Assembly: GCF_002968835.1 (NCBI RefSeq)
Contig: NZ_PKQK01000001.1
Location: 1,488,001-1,552,000 of the forward strand
DNA: 64,000 nt
Source of the DNA: Paenibacillus sp. PCH8
Lineage (GTDB): Bacteria; Bacillota; Bacilli; Paenibacillales; Paenibacillaceae
Direction of reading: 5' to 3'
Made by a program: the position numbers and the translations under genes. Below, in pieces: positions 35,026 through 43,488 of the stretch (the first letter of the stretch is position 1; each line of letters begins with the position of its first letter). Under the pieces are notes generated by a model. The model made no database searches. It was not told where the DNA came from and was given only the letters and a program-made list of their open reading frames with translations.

Positions 35026-35053
35026 TTGTACCGGTACAAAAGTCATATATGAT
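35026..35053 (+). promoter_or_regulatory. Candidate greA promoter overlapped by a palindrome
   Basis: TTGTAC (35026-35031), 16-bp spacer, TATGAT (35048-35053). The -35 box is the left half of a perfect 14-bp palindrome TTGTACCGGTACAA (35026-35039). Confidence 0.5.
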
Positions 35054-35147
35054 ATGGGAATCTAATTTCTTTTTCTGGGGTATGTTAACCGTTTAGAGTG
35101 GTTATAGGTTAGAATATAGATAGATAGCAGGATTAGGAGATGGATAC

Positions 35148-35624
35148 ATGGCTAATGATGAAGTAATTTTGACACAGGAAGGCTTGGAAAAGCTGGAGGA
35201 CGAACTGAAGGATTTGAAGACGGTGAAGCGTAAGGAACTAGCTGCTCGTCTGAAACTTGCTATCAGTTACGGTGACCTGAAGGAAAATAGTGAGTATCAT
35301 TCAGCCAAAGATGATCAGGCCTTTATGGAGACCCGGATTTTGATTCTGGAGAAAATGCTGAGAAATGCAAGAGTAATCAACTCGGACAATATAGATTCCA
35401 ACAAAGTGAGCATTGGTTCAACGGTAATGCTTAATGATATTGAGTTTGCCGAGAAGATTGAATATAAACTGGTTGGTCCTGCTGAGGCTGATGTCGCGGA
35501 TAATAAAATTTCGTACGAGAGCCCGCTGGGTAAGGAACTGATGGGCAAAGAAGTGGGCAGCGTCATTCATGTGAATGCTCCGATAGGCGTTATCAAGTAT
35601 GAGTTGCTTCAAATTAAAGTCTAA
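35148..35624 (+). CDS. greA: Transcription elongation factor GreA
   Basis: 158 aa behind TTAGGAGAT. The N-terminal coiled coil (residues 1-78) has the acidic tip motif ISYGDLKENSEYHSAKDDQAF, and the C-terminal FKBP-like domain ends in PLGKELMGKEVGSVIHVNAPIGVIKYELLQI. GreA enters the RNA polymerase secondary channel and promotes cleavage of backtracked transcripts. Monocistronic with its own terminator. Confidence 0.96.
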   Translation: MANDEVILTQEGLEKLEDELKDLKTVKRKELAARLKLAISYGDLKENSEYHSAKDDQAFMETRILILEKMLRNARVINSDNIDSNKVSIGSTVMLNDIEFAEKIEYKLVGPAEADVADNKISYESPLGKELMGKEVGSVIHVNAPIGVIKYELLQIKV

Positions 35625-35631
35625 TACAAGT

Positions 35632-35681
35632 AAGAGGTGAACCCCGGTCATGAACGTGGCTGAGGGAACACCTCTTTTTTT
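35632..35681 (+). terminator. greA terminator
   Basis: AAGAGGTG / CACCTCTT arms with a long loop that contains a CCC/GGG pair, followed by a run of seven or more T residues. Confidence 0.85.
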
Positions 35682-35909
35682 GTTCTTTCAGGCTCGAATA
35701 GTTGGGTGAATATGCTCTTGGTGAAACTTCATACGGTTGGACGGCAGAATTTTATCACATACTGTTTTTAAGGCAGTGATGAGTGGAAGATTTTCGTCAT
35801 TGTTTAATTGTGAATAAATAACATTTCGACAAATTTCGATTTTCGAATGACCTGATACGGTGAGTAGTATATAATTACGGGAAAACTTTAAAGTGATGGA
35901 GTAGATACG

Positions 35910-37265
35910 ATGAATTTTAGTAAGTCTGATCTGAATCAAGACAATTCTGGCAAAGGGGAACGTTTCTCCCAAGCCGGTTTCATTCTTGCTGCCATCGGCA
36001 GCTCGGTCGGTTTGGGCAACATGTGGAAGTTTCCTTATATTACGGGTGAAAATGGAGGAGCTGCGTTTTTCCTACTCTTCATTGTCTGTCTGGTGCTGAT
36101 CGGTCTGCCTGTACTTCTGGCGGAACTTGCGATTGGTCGCAGCGGCAGAGGTAGTGCAGCTACTGCTTTTGTCAAAGCAGGCGGACATAAAGGCTGGCTT
36201 GCAGCCGGTTTGCTGCAAGTACTTACGCCGTTTATTATCCTTTCCTTTTACGTCATCATTGCAGGCTGGACGTTGCAATATTCGATCACATCCTTCAGCG
36301 GCAGTCTGTACAATAACGCGGATTTTGCCGGTCAGTTTGATACCTTTATTGGCGGATATATGCCCATTGTCTGGCAATTGGCTGCGGTTCTGATTACAGG
36401 CTGGATTGTAGCCAAAGGGGTCTCCAACGGGATTGAGAAGTTCAATAAAGTATTGATCCCGGCCATGCTGGTATTACTGGTGATCCTGATGATTCGTGCA
36501 GTAACTTTACCTGGAGCGGGAGCAGGAGTCTCCTTTTTCCTGAATCCTGACTTCTCCCAATTAACAGCAGAGTCGGCGCTGGTTGCGCTTGGACATGCCT
36601 TCTTCTCCCTGTCACTAGGGATGGGTATTCTTGTCACGTATGGTTCGTATGTGGATAAGAATCAATCACTCGGCGCGGCGACTGTAGCAGTTGGTGCAGG
36701 TGACCTGATCTACGCTTTTATTGCCGGTCTGATCATTTTTCCAACGACGTTTTCGTTTGGTATTGCGCCTGACCAGGGACCATCGCTGATCTTTGTGGCT
36801 CTCCCGGCCGCCTTCTCAGCTATGCCGCTTGGGTTCCTGTTTGGTGGATTGTTCTTTGTGCTTCTGGCTATTGCGGCGTTAACATCGGCTGTATCCTTGC
36901 TGGAAGTTCCGGTTAAATACTTCATGGAAAGATTGTCCTGGAGCCGTAGTCGTGCAGTATGGACGATTTCAATCGCTGTCTTCATCGTTGGGCTTCCTTC
37001 AGCACTGTCGATGGGGCTGGTCCCTGAGTTTAATATCAACGGTACAAATCTTTTTGACTGGATGGATTTTGCGGCTTCCAACATCATGCTTCCGGTAGGC
37101 GGCTTGCTGGTTACAATCTTCGCAGGTTACTTCTGGAAAACGGCTGCTGAAGCCTCCGGTCTGCGTTCGGGCTGGTTCCGGGTATGGTTATTCATGCTTC
37201 GTTATGTAGCACCGGTCCTCGTACTGCTGGTTCTGCTGCACACATCCGGTATCATTCACTTCTAA
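35910..37265 (+). CDS. Sodium-dependent transporter of the NSS (SNF) family
   Basis: 451 aa with about eleven to twelve membrane segments. The family opening FSQAGFILAAIGSSVGLGNMWKFPYITGENGGAAFFLLFI at residues 19-58 carries the unwound TM1 GSSVGLGN substrate and sodium site. Later GHAFFSLSLGMGILVTYGSY is the TM6 region, and ALTSAVSLLEVPVKYF is TM8. Homologues such as LeuT, TnaT and YocR carry amino acids with sodium. The substrate cannot be read here. Start ATG follows TGGAG; TATAAT lies at 35870-35875. Confidence 0.93.
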   Translation: MNFSKSDLNQDNSGKGERFSQAGFILAAIGSSVGLGNMWKFPYITGENGGAAFFLLFIVCLVLIGLPVLLAELAIGRSGRGSAATAFVKAGGHKGWLAAGLLQVLTPFIILSFYVIIAGWTLQYSITSFSGSLYNNADFAGQFDTFIGGYMPIVWQLAAVLITGWIVAKGVSNGIEKFNKVLIPAMLVLLVILMIRAVTLPGAGAGVSFFLNPDFSQLTAESALVALGHAFFSLSLGMGILVTYGSYVDKNQSLGAATVAVGAGDLIYAFIAGLIIFPTTFSFGIAPDQGPSLIFVALPAAFSAMPLGFLFGGLFFVLLAIAALTSAVSLLEVPVKYFMERLSWSRSRAVWTISIAVFIVGLPSALSMGLVPEFNINGTNLFDWMDFAASNIMLPVGGLLVTIFAGYFWKTAAEASGLRSGWFRVWLFMLRYVAPVLVLLVLLHTSGIIHF

Positions 37266-37319
37266 ATGTGAAGACTTGAATAGAATAAATGTGGTCCGTT
37301 GTGCAGATTTGCCATAGAT

Positions 37320-37395
37320 AAAACCTCTTGGAAGAAATGCAAAAGCCCTTGTGTTCCCGCTTCAATTTTGGGACAATACGGAGTAGAGGTTTTTT
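37320..37395 (+). promoter_or_regulatory. Candidate attenuator before the RlmN/Cfr-like gene
   Basis: AAAACCTCTT (37320-37329) can pair with AGAGGTTTT (37385-37393), followed by T residues, forming a terminator with a 55-nt loop. Inside, TTGT and CCC (37349-37358) can pair with GGGACAA (37370-37376). A short ORF starts in the loop and runs over the right arm. It may simply terminate the transporter gene. Confidence 0.5.
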
Positions 37396-37402
37396 GGGGT
37401 AG
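37337..37402 (+). CDS. Possible 21-aa leader peptide
   Basis: ATG with GGAAGAA immediately upstream; reads MQKPLCSRFNFG... and stops at TAG 37402, 48 nt before the methyltransferase start. A ribosome on it would cover the right arm of the terminator stem. Very short and unproven. Confidence 0.35.
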   Translation: MQKPLCSRFNFGTIRSRGFLG

Positions 37403-37450
37403 GGTAGGACCGACAAGCCATAGCTTTTTTTGCGAAAAGAGGATTATATA

Positions 37451-38545
37451 ATGAACAAATCATCCATATATGGATTAACATTAGAGCAATTACGTTCCTG
37501 GCTGCCGGAGCATGGGCAGAAGAAATCCCGTGCATCCCGGATCTGGGAATGGTTATATCAGGAGCGCGCACACGATTTTCCCGAGATGTCCGATGTTCGT
37601 CAGGAATGTCTGGATGTGCTCTCCGAGCATTTCACCATGAACTCGCTGAGTGAACATGTGAAGCAGGAGTCAGCAGACGGTACCGTGAAGTTCCTGCTTC
37701 GGATGCAGGACGGCAACCTGATTGAGACGGTCTTAATGCGGCAAAAATACGGACTTACCGTATGTGTGACCACACAAGTGGGCTGTAATATCGGCTGCAG
37801 CTTCTGTGCGAGCGGATTGATCAAGAAGAGCCGCGACCTGTCCGCTGGAGAGATTGTGGAACAGATTATGCATGTGCAGCGGCATCTCGATGTGGCTGCT
37901 CAAGGTGAGCGGGTCACGAACGTAGTCGTGATGGGCATTGGCGAGCCTTTCGACAATTTTGAGCACATGAGCAATTTCATCGAAGTTGTCAAAGATCGTA
38001 AGGGACTGGCGCTTGCCGCCAAACGGATTACCGTGTCCACGAGTGGCCTGCCAGACAAAATCAAGGAATTTGCAGACAGCAGTCTGCAGGTTAATCTGGC
38101 GATTTCACTGCATGCGCCGAATAATGAACTGCGTACACACATCATGAAGATTAACCGGGCTTTCCCGATCGAGCAATTGATGGATGCGGTGGATTATTAT
38201 CTGGCTACGACGAACAAACGCATCATGTTTGAGTATATCCTCTTGCGTGACGTTAATGATCAGCGAGAGCATGCCGCCGAACTTGCTGAGCTGTTATCCA
38301 GCCGCAAGAGTATGGTCAGTGTTAATCTGATTCCATACAATCCCGTGGATGAACACAGCCAGTATCAGCGGAGTACGGAAGAGTCCATTCTGGGCTTCTA
38401 TGATACGCTCAAGAAGAATAACATCAATTCCACTGTACGTATGGAGCATGGTACGGATATTGATGCAGCCTGCGGTCAATTGCGCAGCAAACAGATGAAG
38501 AACAATGAAATGGAGTCTCAACCAGACCGTCTGGCTCTGGGATAA
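37451..38545 (+). CDS. RlmN/Cfr-family radical SAM rRNA methyltransferase
   Basis: 364 aa from ATG 37451 behind AAGAGGA; TTG 37430 is an upstream alternative. The radical SAM cluster motif is C112-NIG-C116-SF-C119 in [17 protein letters not shown], followed by [39 protein letters not shown] and the C-terminal catalytic Cys in [12 protein letters not shown]. These features match RlmN, which methylates C2 of A2503 in 23S rRNA and A37 of some tRNAs; Cfr relatives methylate C8 and give antibiotic resistance. GIGEPFDN also occurs in Bacillus RlmN, so RlmN-like is favoured. The leader region with a possible attenuator is noted separately. Confidence 0.88.
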   Translation: MNKSSIYGLTLEQLRSWLPEHGQKKSRASRIWEWLYQERAHDFPEMSDVRQECLDVLSEHFTMNSLSEHVKQESADGTVKFLLRMQDGNLIETVLMRQKYGLTVCVTTQVGCNIGCSFCASGLIKKSRDLSAGEIVEQIMHVQRHLDVAAQGERVTNVVVMGIGEPFDNFEHMSNFIEVVKDRKGLALAAKRITVSTSGLPDKIKEFADSSLQVNLAISLHAPNNELRTHIMKINRAFPIEQLMDAVDYYLATTNKRIMFEYILLRDVNDQREHAAELAELLSSRKSMVSVNLIPYNPVDEHSQYQRSTEESILGFYDTLKKNNINSTVRMEHGTDIDAACGQLRSKQMKNNEMESQPDRLALG

Positions 38546-38562
38546 CAAGCAGCCTGAATACC

Positions 38563-38609
38563 AAACGCCTCTGTACATCACGGGTAAGTGATGTACAGAG
38601 GCGTTTTTT
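38563..38609 (+). terminator. Very strong terminator after the radical SAM gene
   Basis: AACGCCTCTGTACATCAC pairs perfectly with GTGATGTACAGAGGCGTT over 18 bp around GGGTAA, followed by T residues. Confidence 0.95.
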
Positions 38610-38619
38610 GGAAATTACA

Positions 38620-39060
38620 TTATTTCAATGTTTTGGTCATCAGCAGATGGGGGATGCCATCTTCCATAAATACGTCTGAAGCCGGTGTATATCCAAGACG
38701 CTCATAGAACCCGGAAGCCTGCACCTGTGCGTGCAGCTTGGCCTTCTCAAGCCCCTCGGCAAGAGCCATCTGCTCCAGTTTATCAATTAACACGCGGCCC
38801 AGACCGTGTTTGCGGTAATCGAGCATGACACAGATTCGTTCGAGCTTGGCTACCTGTTCCACAATGCGCAATCTGGAGGAAGCGGCAGGTACACCGTCCA
38901 CGTAGAGCAGGATGTGGCGAGCCTCCGTGTCTAGTGTATCATAAGCATCGAATTCATCCGCTGCGGATACGCCTTGTTCTTCAACGAAAATGGCCATGCG
39001 TATTGCGAAGCAAGCATCGAGTAATTCCTGATTATTAACCTCAACAATGGTTGTATTCAT
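38620..39060 (-). CDS. GNAT-family acetyltransferase (YjcF/ElaA-like)
   Basis: 146 aa from ATG 39060 behind AAAAGGAGAA; the longer frame to 39117 has no site. FAIRMAIFVEEQGVSAADEFDAYD near residues 17-40 and the acetyl-CoA motif ERICVMLDYRKHGLGRVLIDKLEQMA near 78-103 (RKHGLG), then LHAQVQASGFYERLGYTPASDVFMEDGIPHLLM, match the YjcF group. Divergent from the MarR gene at 39250. Substrate unknown. Confidence 0.9.
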   Translation of the reverse strand: MNTTIVEVNNQELLDACFAIRMAIFVEEQGVSAADEFDAYDTLDTEARHILLYVDGVPAASSRLRIVEQVAKLERICVMLDYRKHGLGRVLIDKLEQMALAEGLEKAKLHAQVQASGFYERLGYTPASDVFMEDGIPHLLMTKTLK

Positions 39061-39249
39061 GAATGTTTCTCCTTTTGAGTAAACGTAATGATATCCTGAC
39101 ATGATAAACTGGTACATAACAGGAGCGCGAAACGTTGCTTTTCCAAGCAGAGCGCTCGAAGTCTATAGTTCAAATTTAATCTAATTCAAATGTAGTTATA
39201 CCATCAATTATGTTGTGAATGCAACAATTTATTAGGAGCGTGAACCCCT

Positions 39250-39726
39250 TTGACTGAACCAAAAGAAGTATTGCGTGAAATTGGCATGATTGCTCGCTGT
39301 CTGGATTCGATCAGCAATGTCGAGTTCCAGCATCTGAACCTGTCTCGCGGACAATACCTGTACCTGTATCGGATCTGTGAGAATCCGGGAATCATTCCGA
39401 ACCAGCTGGCTGAGCTAATCAAAGTAGACCGTACGACTGCGGCAAGAGCCATTAGCAAGCTTGAATCTGACGGATTCATTATCAAACAGTCAGCAATGGG
39501 TAATAAGAAGAATAAGGTGTTACATCCTACAGAAGCAGGGCTTGAAGCTTGGGAGTTTATTCGAAAAGAGGGTGTGCATTCAGATCAGGTGACCCTGGAC
39601 GGGCTGACAGAAGAAGAGATACAGATAGCGGTTGATCTTCTTAGGCGGATGCGTCATAACATTGAAGTGGATTGGAAATATGTCAAAAAAGGTGGACGTC
39701 GACCCTACATGGATCGTGAAGAATAA
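39250..39726 (+). CDS. MarR-family regulator
   Basis: 158 aa from a TTG start with AGGAG upstream. The winged helix is seen in LSRGQYLYLYRICENPGIIPNQLAELIKVDRTTAARAISKLESDGFIIKQ. It is divergent from the GNAT gene and only 78 nt before the exopolysaccharide operon on its own strand, so it could control either. GTTG-N6-CAAC (39211-39224), in the gap to the GNAT gene, is a possible operator. Effector unknown. Confidence 0.9.
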   Translation: MTEPKEVLREIGMIARCLDSISNVEFQHLNLSRGQYLYLYRICENPGIIPNQLAELIKVDRTTAARAISKLESDGFIIKQSAMGNKKNKVLHPTEAGLEAWEFIRKEGVHSDQVTLDGLTEEEIQIAVDLLRRMRHNIEVDWKYVKKGGRRPYMDREE

Positions 39727-39804
39727 GTGCACACTCTAGATAGGTCGAAATCCTCGACCAGAGGTGTTGTTGTTTCATTGCCGTACACAAGCAGGAGGAA
39801 TGGC

Positions 39805-40917
39805 GTGAGAATTATATTCCGAAAAAAACGAACATGGCTGATATTGTTGCTGCTTACTGCCACCGTAGCGTTCACTTTGTTAATAAGGGAGCGGTTCCTG
39901 ATGAATGGCGTGTCCCCGACAGTTTCTTTTATTGAAGATCATATGACCAACCCGAATGGGACACTGGCAACGTATTTGCAGGATGCTGCATCGAAGGAGG
40001 CGGATACTGTTGCGGGTAGAGAGACGTTGTCCGAGTCGCTTGGCTTGTGGATGCAATATGCAGTGGCGAGTGACGATCAACCTTTGTTTGAACAGAGCTA
40101 TAAGCAACTGACGACGTATTTCCTTATGGCCCCAGACCCTTATATAGCCTGGAAGCTGGATACACAGGGTAAATCCCATGTAACGACGAATGCGCTTGGC
40201 GATGATTTGCGAATTGTTGGAGCCTTATTGCAGGCAGCAGATCAATGGGAGCAAGGAAGAGAAGCGAAGCTGGCTACCGCATCGGCCATTTCCAGAGGAT
40301 TGGCCCATTCGGCTCAGAAGCAGGGGTACTTTGTTGATTTTCACGATTATACAGGTGGGCATTCGTCAGATAGGTTAAGCCTGGTGTATGTTGACCTTCC
40401 CTCACTGCAAGCGATGGAAAAACACAGCATGCTGGAGCCGGGAGCCTATGCGAAATACGAATCTTTGTTGCATAAGATGCCTGATGATGGATTATTCTAT
40501 CCAAAGACCTTCAACGTTGTCAGCAAAGAGTACGCGTTTGACGATAGAGTGAATCTGATCGATCAGTTGATCGTGGCGAACCATCTGGCGGCTACCAATC
40601 GTAAACCGGACAAGCTTATTGCTTTTCTGAAAAAAGAATTCAGTACCCGGCACCAGTTGCCTGGGCAGTATAAGCGGGAAGCACGCATACCTGCAGTAGC
40701 CTATGAGTCGTCATCTGTCTATGGCCTGACCATCCTGCTCGCTGTTCGTTCGGGTGATCCGAAATGGGCCAAACAGCTGTATAACCATATGATTACATTG
40801 CGTGGTCAGGACTCGCGTTATCCAGGTGGATATGTATTTGATGGAAACACCCATTTGTTTGATAATCTTTTCCCGTTACTGGGAGAGACTAATTTACAGA
40901 AAAGTATGAAAAAGTGA
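39805..40917 (+). CDS. GH8-like glycoside hydrolase, YdaJ-type, membrane-anchored
   Basis: 370 aa from GTG 39805, which has an ideal GCAGGAGGAATGGC; an earlier GTG at 39727 lacks a site. Residues 1-30 form a basic n-region plus hydrophobic anchor (RKKRTWLILLLLTATVAFTLL). The rest is helical and matches GH8-like barrels: FIEDHMTNPNGTLATYLQ, TLSESLGLWMQYAVASDD, ALGDDLRIVGALLQAA and SSSVYGLTILLAV. In Bacillus the homologous ydaJ starts the cyclic-di-GMP-controlled ydaJKLMN exopolysaccharide operon. Likely trims or releases the polymer outside the membrane. Confidence 0.8.
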   Translation: MRIIFRKKRTWLILLLLTATVAFTLLIRERFLMNGVSPTVSFIEDHMTNPNGTLATYLQDAASKEADTVAGRETLSESLGLWMQYAVASDDQPLFEQSYKQLTTYFLMAPDPYIAWKLDTQGKSHVTTNALGDDLRIVGALLQAADQWEQGREAKLATASAISRGLAHSAQKQGYFVDFHDYTGGHSSDRLSLVYVDLPSLQAMEKHSMLEPGAYAKYESLLHKMPDDGLFYPKTFNVVSKEYAFDDRVNLIDQLIVANHLAATNRKPDKLIAFLKKEFSTRHQLPGQYKREARIPAVAYESSSVYGLTILLAVRSGDPKWAKQLYNHMITLRGQDSRYPGGYVFDGNTHLFDNLFPLLGETNLQKSMKK

Positions 40918-40966
40918 TCATGTGATTGTTGAATAACGAGTTCATTACCCAATGGAGAGAAGGCCT

Positions 40967-41842
40967 ATGAGGAATAAAGCACCTACCTATCGTATGGCAT
41001 GGGGATATGCCATTCTAATTGGACTTGCCATCATCCAGCAGCTTTTCATTTATCTTAAAGTATATATGAGTCAGAGTTACATCACATCGGATGTAATCTT
41101 CAGTACGGCATCGCTTGGAGCGCTAATTTTGGGTCTATTTTTGCCTGTCGGCGTATCTGTCGTTGTCATATTTGTATATCTGGTCTCTTATTTTGTCTGG
41201 CTGGTTACTTACGCTGATGTGAATGTGCTCACATTCTCCTGGTGGTTACTCATTCCGGCGAATGTCGCCGTTGCTGCCTTTATCAAGGCCAGTTTTGTGC
41301 GAAGTGCACGTGTGGTGGAGCGCCTGCAGGATATGCAGGATCGAAACCCGGAGGTGGATCTGGATACAACGCTGGGCAATAAGGGAGCTCTGGCGGATAC
41401 CTTAATCAAGCAGAGTAACCTCGCTCGTCGATATTCAGAAAAGTATGGATTCAGCATGGCCATGTTTAAGATTGAATTTCTACCACTGGTGATGGAATCG
41501 CTTGGTTCTGTCCGATATTCACAGTTTTTGCTTGAAATCTCCAGTACGATTCAGAAGCAAATTCGGTACGAGGATTATAAATTTTTTGTAGACCGTGGGC
41601 GGTTTGTCATCTTGTTCCCCATGTCGAATGTGGAATATCTGCCGCTAGTTACCGAGCGGATCAAAAAAGCTGTGATGGATCTTGAAATCATCGATAAAAG
41701 AGGCAATGAGTTACAGACGGTGATTAGGTCCGGTGCGCTGGTATTTCAGAAGGAGCAATTCAGCAAATATGAGCATATCGACGCCGTTATTGCCGCTCTG
41801 GAACGGAACACAGAGACAGACCTCATCGGTGAGTATATATAA
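40967..41842 (+). CDS. Membrane protein with degenerate GGDEF domain, YdaK-like cyclic-di-GMP receptor
   Basis: 291 aa from ATG 40967 behind AATGGAGAGAAGG. Four membrane segments lie within residues 10-108, then a linker helix, then a GGDEF-fold domain. The active-site motif reads DRGRF (209-213) instead of GGDEF, so cyclase activity is not expected. An RxxD inhibitory-site motif, RYED, is kept at 200-203, exactly five residues before it as in true cyclases. This pattern fits a cyclic-di-GMP receptor such as Bacillus YdaK. It lies between the GH8-like gene and the glycosyltransferase. Confidence 0.85.
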   Translation: MRNKAPTYRMAWGYAILIGLAIIQQLFIYLKVYMSQSYITSDVIFSTASLGALILGLFLPVGVSVVVIFVYLVSYFVWLVTYADVNVLTFSWWLLIPANVAVAAFIKASFVRSARVVERLQDMQDRNPEVDLDTTLGNKGALADTLIKQSNLARRYSEKYGFSMAMFKIEFLPLVMESLGSVRYSQFLLEISSTIQKQIRYEDYKFFVDRGRFVILFPMSNVEYLPLVTERIKKAVMDLEIIDKRGNELQTVIRSGALVFQKEQFSKYEHIDAVIAALERNTETDLIGEYI

Positions 41843-41918
41843 CAGGTAGTTCCGTCATCGGTGTGTCCGTGCCCATAATCTGGCGTGCAATTTGTATAGC
41901 GGGAAGGAGAGATTCTCA

Positions 41919-42062
41919 GTGGACTACATGTTCTGGTTTATCCCGATCTGTATCGCTGTCAGTTGTATCTTCGCGGTATTTACGATTGGGTTAACGATCG
42001 CTACCCTTCGCTTTCGCTCTAGAGTCATTCGGAAGTATGATCGGAGGAAACTGGGTGGCTGA
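41919..42062 (+). CDS. 47-aa single-span membrane protein in the exopolysaccharide operon
   Basis: GTG start with GAAGGAGAG eight bases upstream. Residues 4-30 are a membrane helix (FWFIPICIAVSCIFAVFTIG), followed by a very basic tail RFRSRVIRKYDRRKLGG. Its last codons overlap the glycosyltransferase start by 8 bp and include that gene's ribosome site, so translation is coupled. No family is recognised. Small membrane subunits are common in polysaccharide synthases, so a partner role with the glycosyltransferase is plausible. Confidence 0.72.
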   Translation: MDYMFWFIPICIAVSCIFAVFTIGLTIATLRFRSRVIRKYDRRKLGG

Positions 42063-43350
42063 TTTTATTATAATACTCTCGATATTCAGTATCTGGATTG
42101 CCGTATTCGAGTCGATTGTGATTATGGCTGGTGCCATTCTTTTTATTCATAAACAGGATAAAAGAGGGATTCAAATCCCCGAAAGTATGGACCATTATCC
42201 GACGATTACAGTCATGGTGCCTGCGCATAATGAGGGCAAGGTTATTGTTGCGACTGTTGAGCATATCTTGCGTCTGAATTATCCAGAGGATAAGGTGCAG
42301 GTTATCGTTATTGCGGATAATTGCTCAGATGATACGGCTGAGAAACTGAAATCATTCCTCAGCCGAACCAGTTATGTGCACCGTAACGTCACAGTAATGG
42401 AGCGAAAAGGAACCGGCGGCAAGTCGGGGGCGCTTAATGACGGACTGGAGATAGCGACAGGTGAGTGGGTATGTATCTTTGATGCAGATGCCGCACCTGA
42501 GCGGAATTCTTTGATGTTTTTGGCGCAAAAATCGCTTGAAAATCCTGAACAATATGGTGTCGTATTCGGAAGAAATAAAGCACGCAACAGAGGACAGAAT
42601 TTCCTCTCCAAATGTATCAATCTGGAGATCATTACTTCTCAGCGCGTGTATCACACAGGCCTGTGGGAGTTGTTCCAGCTGGGTTCCATTCCGGGAACCA
42701 ATTACATCATCAAAACCGGATTGATCCGGGAGATCGGCGGCTGGGATGTGACGGCCATTACGGAAGATACTGCACTGTCTTTCGAGATTATGAATCGCGG
42801 ACAGTTGGTGGCACTTGCGCCGCAAGCGGAAGCATATCAACAGGAACCGGAGAAGCTCAGTGTGTATATGAAGCAACGTGAACGTTGGGCCAAAGGGAAC
42901 TATCAGGTGGTACTGGATAACATTCACACCCTGTTTAACCGCTCCAGTTGGCGTAATAAACTGCTCGTCATCTATTACGCCGTAAGTTATTTCTGGTTTA
43001 TGCTTGCGATTATTGTGTCGGATATTATATTTCTTGTTAATCTGGTCTACCAGGGTATCGCCATATTCAAGCCGGAATTGAGTTCACCGTTCCAGTTTGC
43101 AGGCGATGCGTATGTGTTCCTCGTGATTGGTTGGGCGCTCATGTACTTTATCTATGTGCTGCAAATTAATCTGGCACTTGCCGCCGATATTGGACAGAGC
43201 AATACCCGTAATTTCATCTATGCCTGTGTCTCCTATTTCACGTATGCACAGCTGTTCATTCTAATCTCCATGAAGGCGTTCTACTCCTTGTTCATGGACA
43301 AGATTCGGAAACGTGAGAGCAAATGGTACAAAACCGAGCGTTTTGGCTGA
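42055..43350 (+). CDS. Processive family 2 glycosyltransferase, YdaM-like
   Basis: 431 aa from GTG 42055 with GGAGGAAACTGG; ATG 42037 is an alternative with a poor site. One N-terminal membrane segment, then the GT-A domain: VMVPAHNEGKVI near residue 48, VIADNCSDD near 83, GKSGALNDGL, WVCIFDADAAP (DxD), WDVTAITEDTALSFEIM (catalytic ED) and the processivity motif QRERWAKGNY. Three or four C-terminal membrane segments follow. This is a cellulose/poly-GlcNAc-synthase-type enzyme that would make and translocate an exopolysaccharide, probably under cyclic-di-GMP control through the YdaK-like neighbour. Confidence 0.92.
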   Translation: MADFIIILSIFSIWIAVFESIVIMAGAILFIHKQDKRGIQIPESMDHYPTITVMVPAHNEGKVIVATVEHILRLNYPEDKVQVIVIADNCSDDTAEKLKSFLSRTSYVHRNVTVMERKGTGGKSGALNDGLEIATGEWVCIFDADAAPERNSLMFLAQKSLENPEQYGVVFGRNKARNRGQNFLSKCINLEIITSQRVYHTGLWELFQLGSIPGTNYIIKTGLIREIGGWDVTAITEDTALSFEIMNRGQLVALAPQAEAYQQEPEKLSVYMKQRERWAKGNYQVVLDNIHTLFNRSSWRNKLLVIYYAVSYFWFMLAIIVSDIIFLVNLVYQGIAIFKPELSSPFQFAGDAYVFLVIGWALMYFIYVLQINLALAADIGQSNTRNFIYACVSYFTYAQLFILISMKAFYSLFMDKIRKRESKWYKTERFG

Positions 43351-43390
43351 GCGACTTTTATCATAGGCGATAAGTGTATAAGGCTGATGT

Positions 43391-43431
43391 AAAAGGCTGT
43401 GTGCTGGATGATTTCAGCCACAGTCTTTTTC
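43391..43431 (+). terminator. Terminator of the exopolysaccharide operon
   Basis: AAAGGCTGTG..GCTG pairs with CAGC.CACAGTCTTT, followed by a short T-run. Confidence 0.75.
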
Positions 43432-43488
43432 CTGTGGCGAGATGCACCTGCATCCGGTATACTTTTTGACAAGCTAAAAAGGTGAGAT

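Noticed and set aside
41223..41463. Alternative frames inside the GGDEF-like gene
   Set aside because: No start sites, and the main frame carries conserved GGDEF-fold features.
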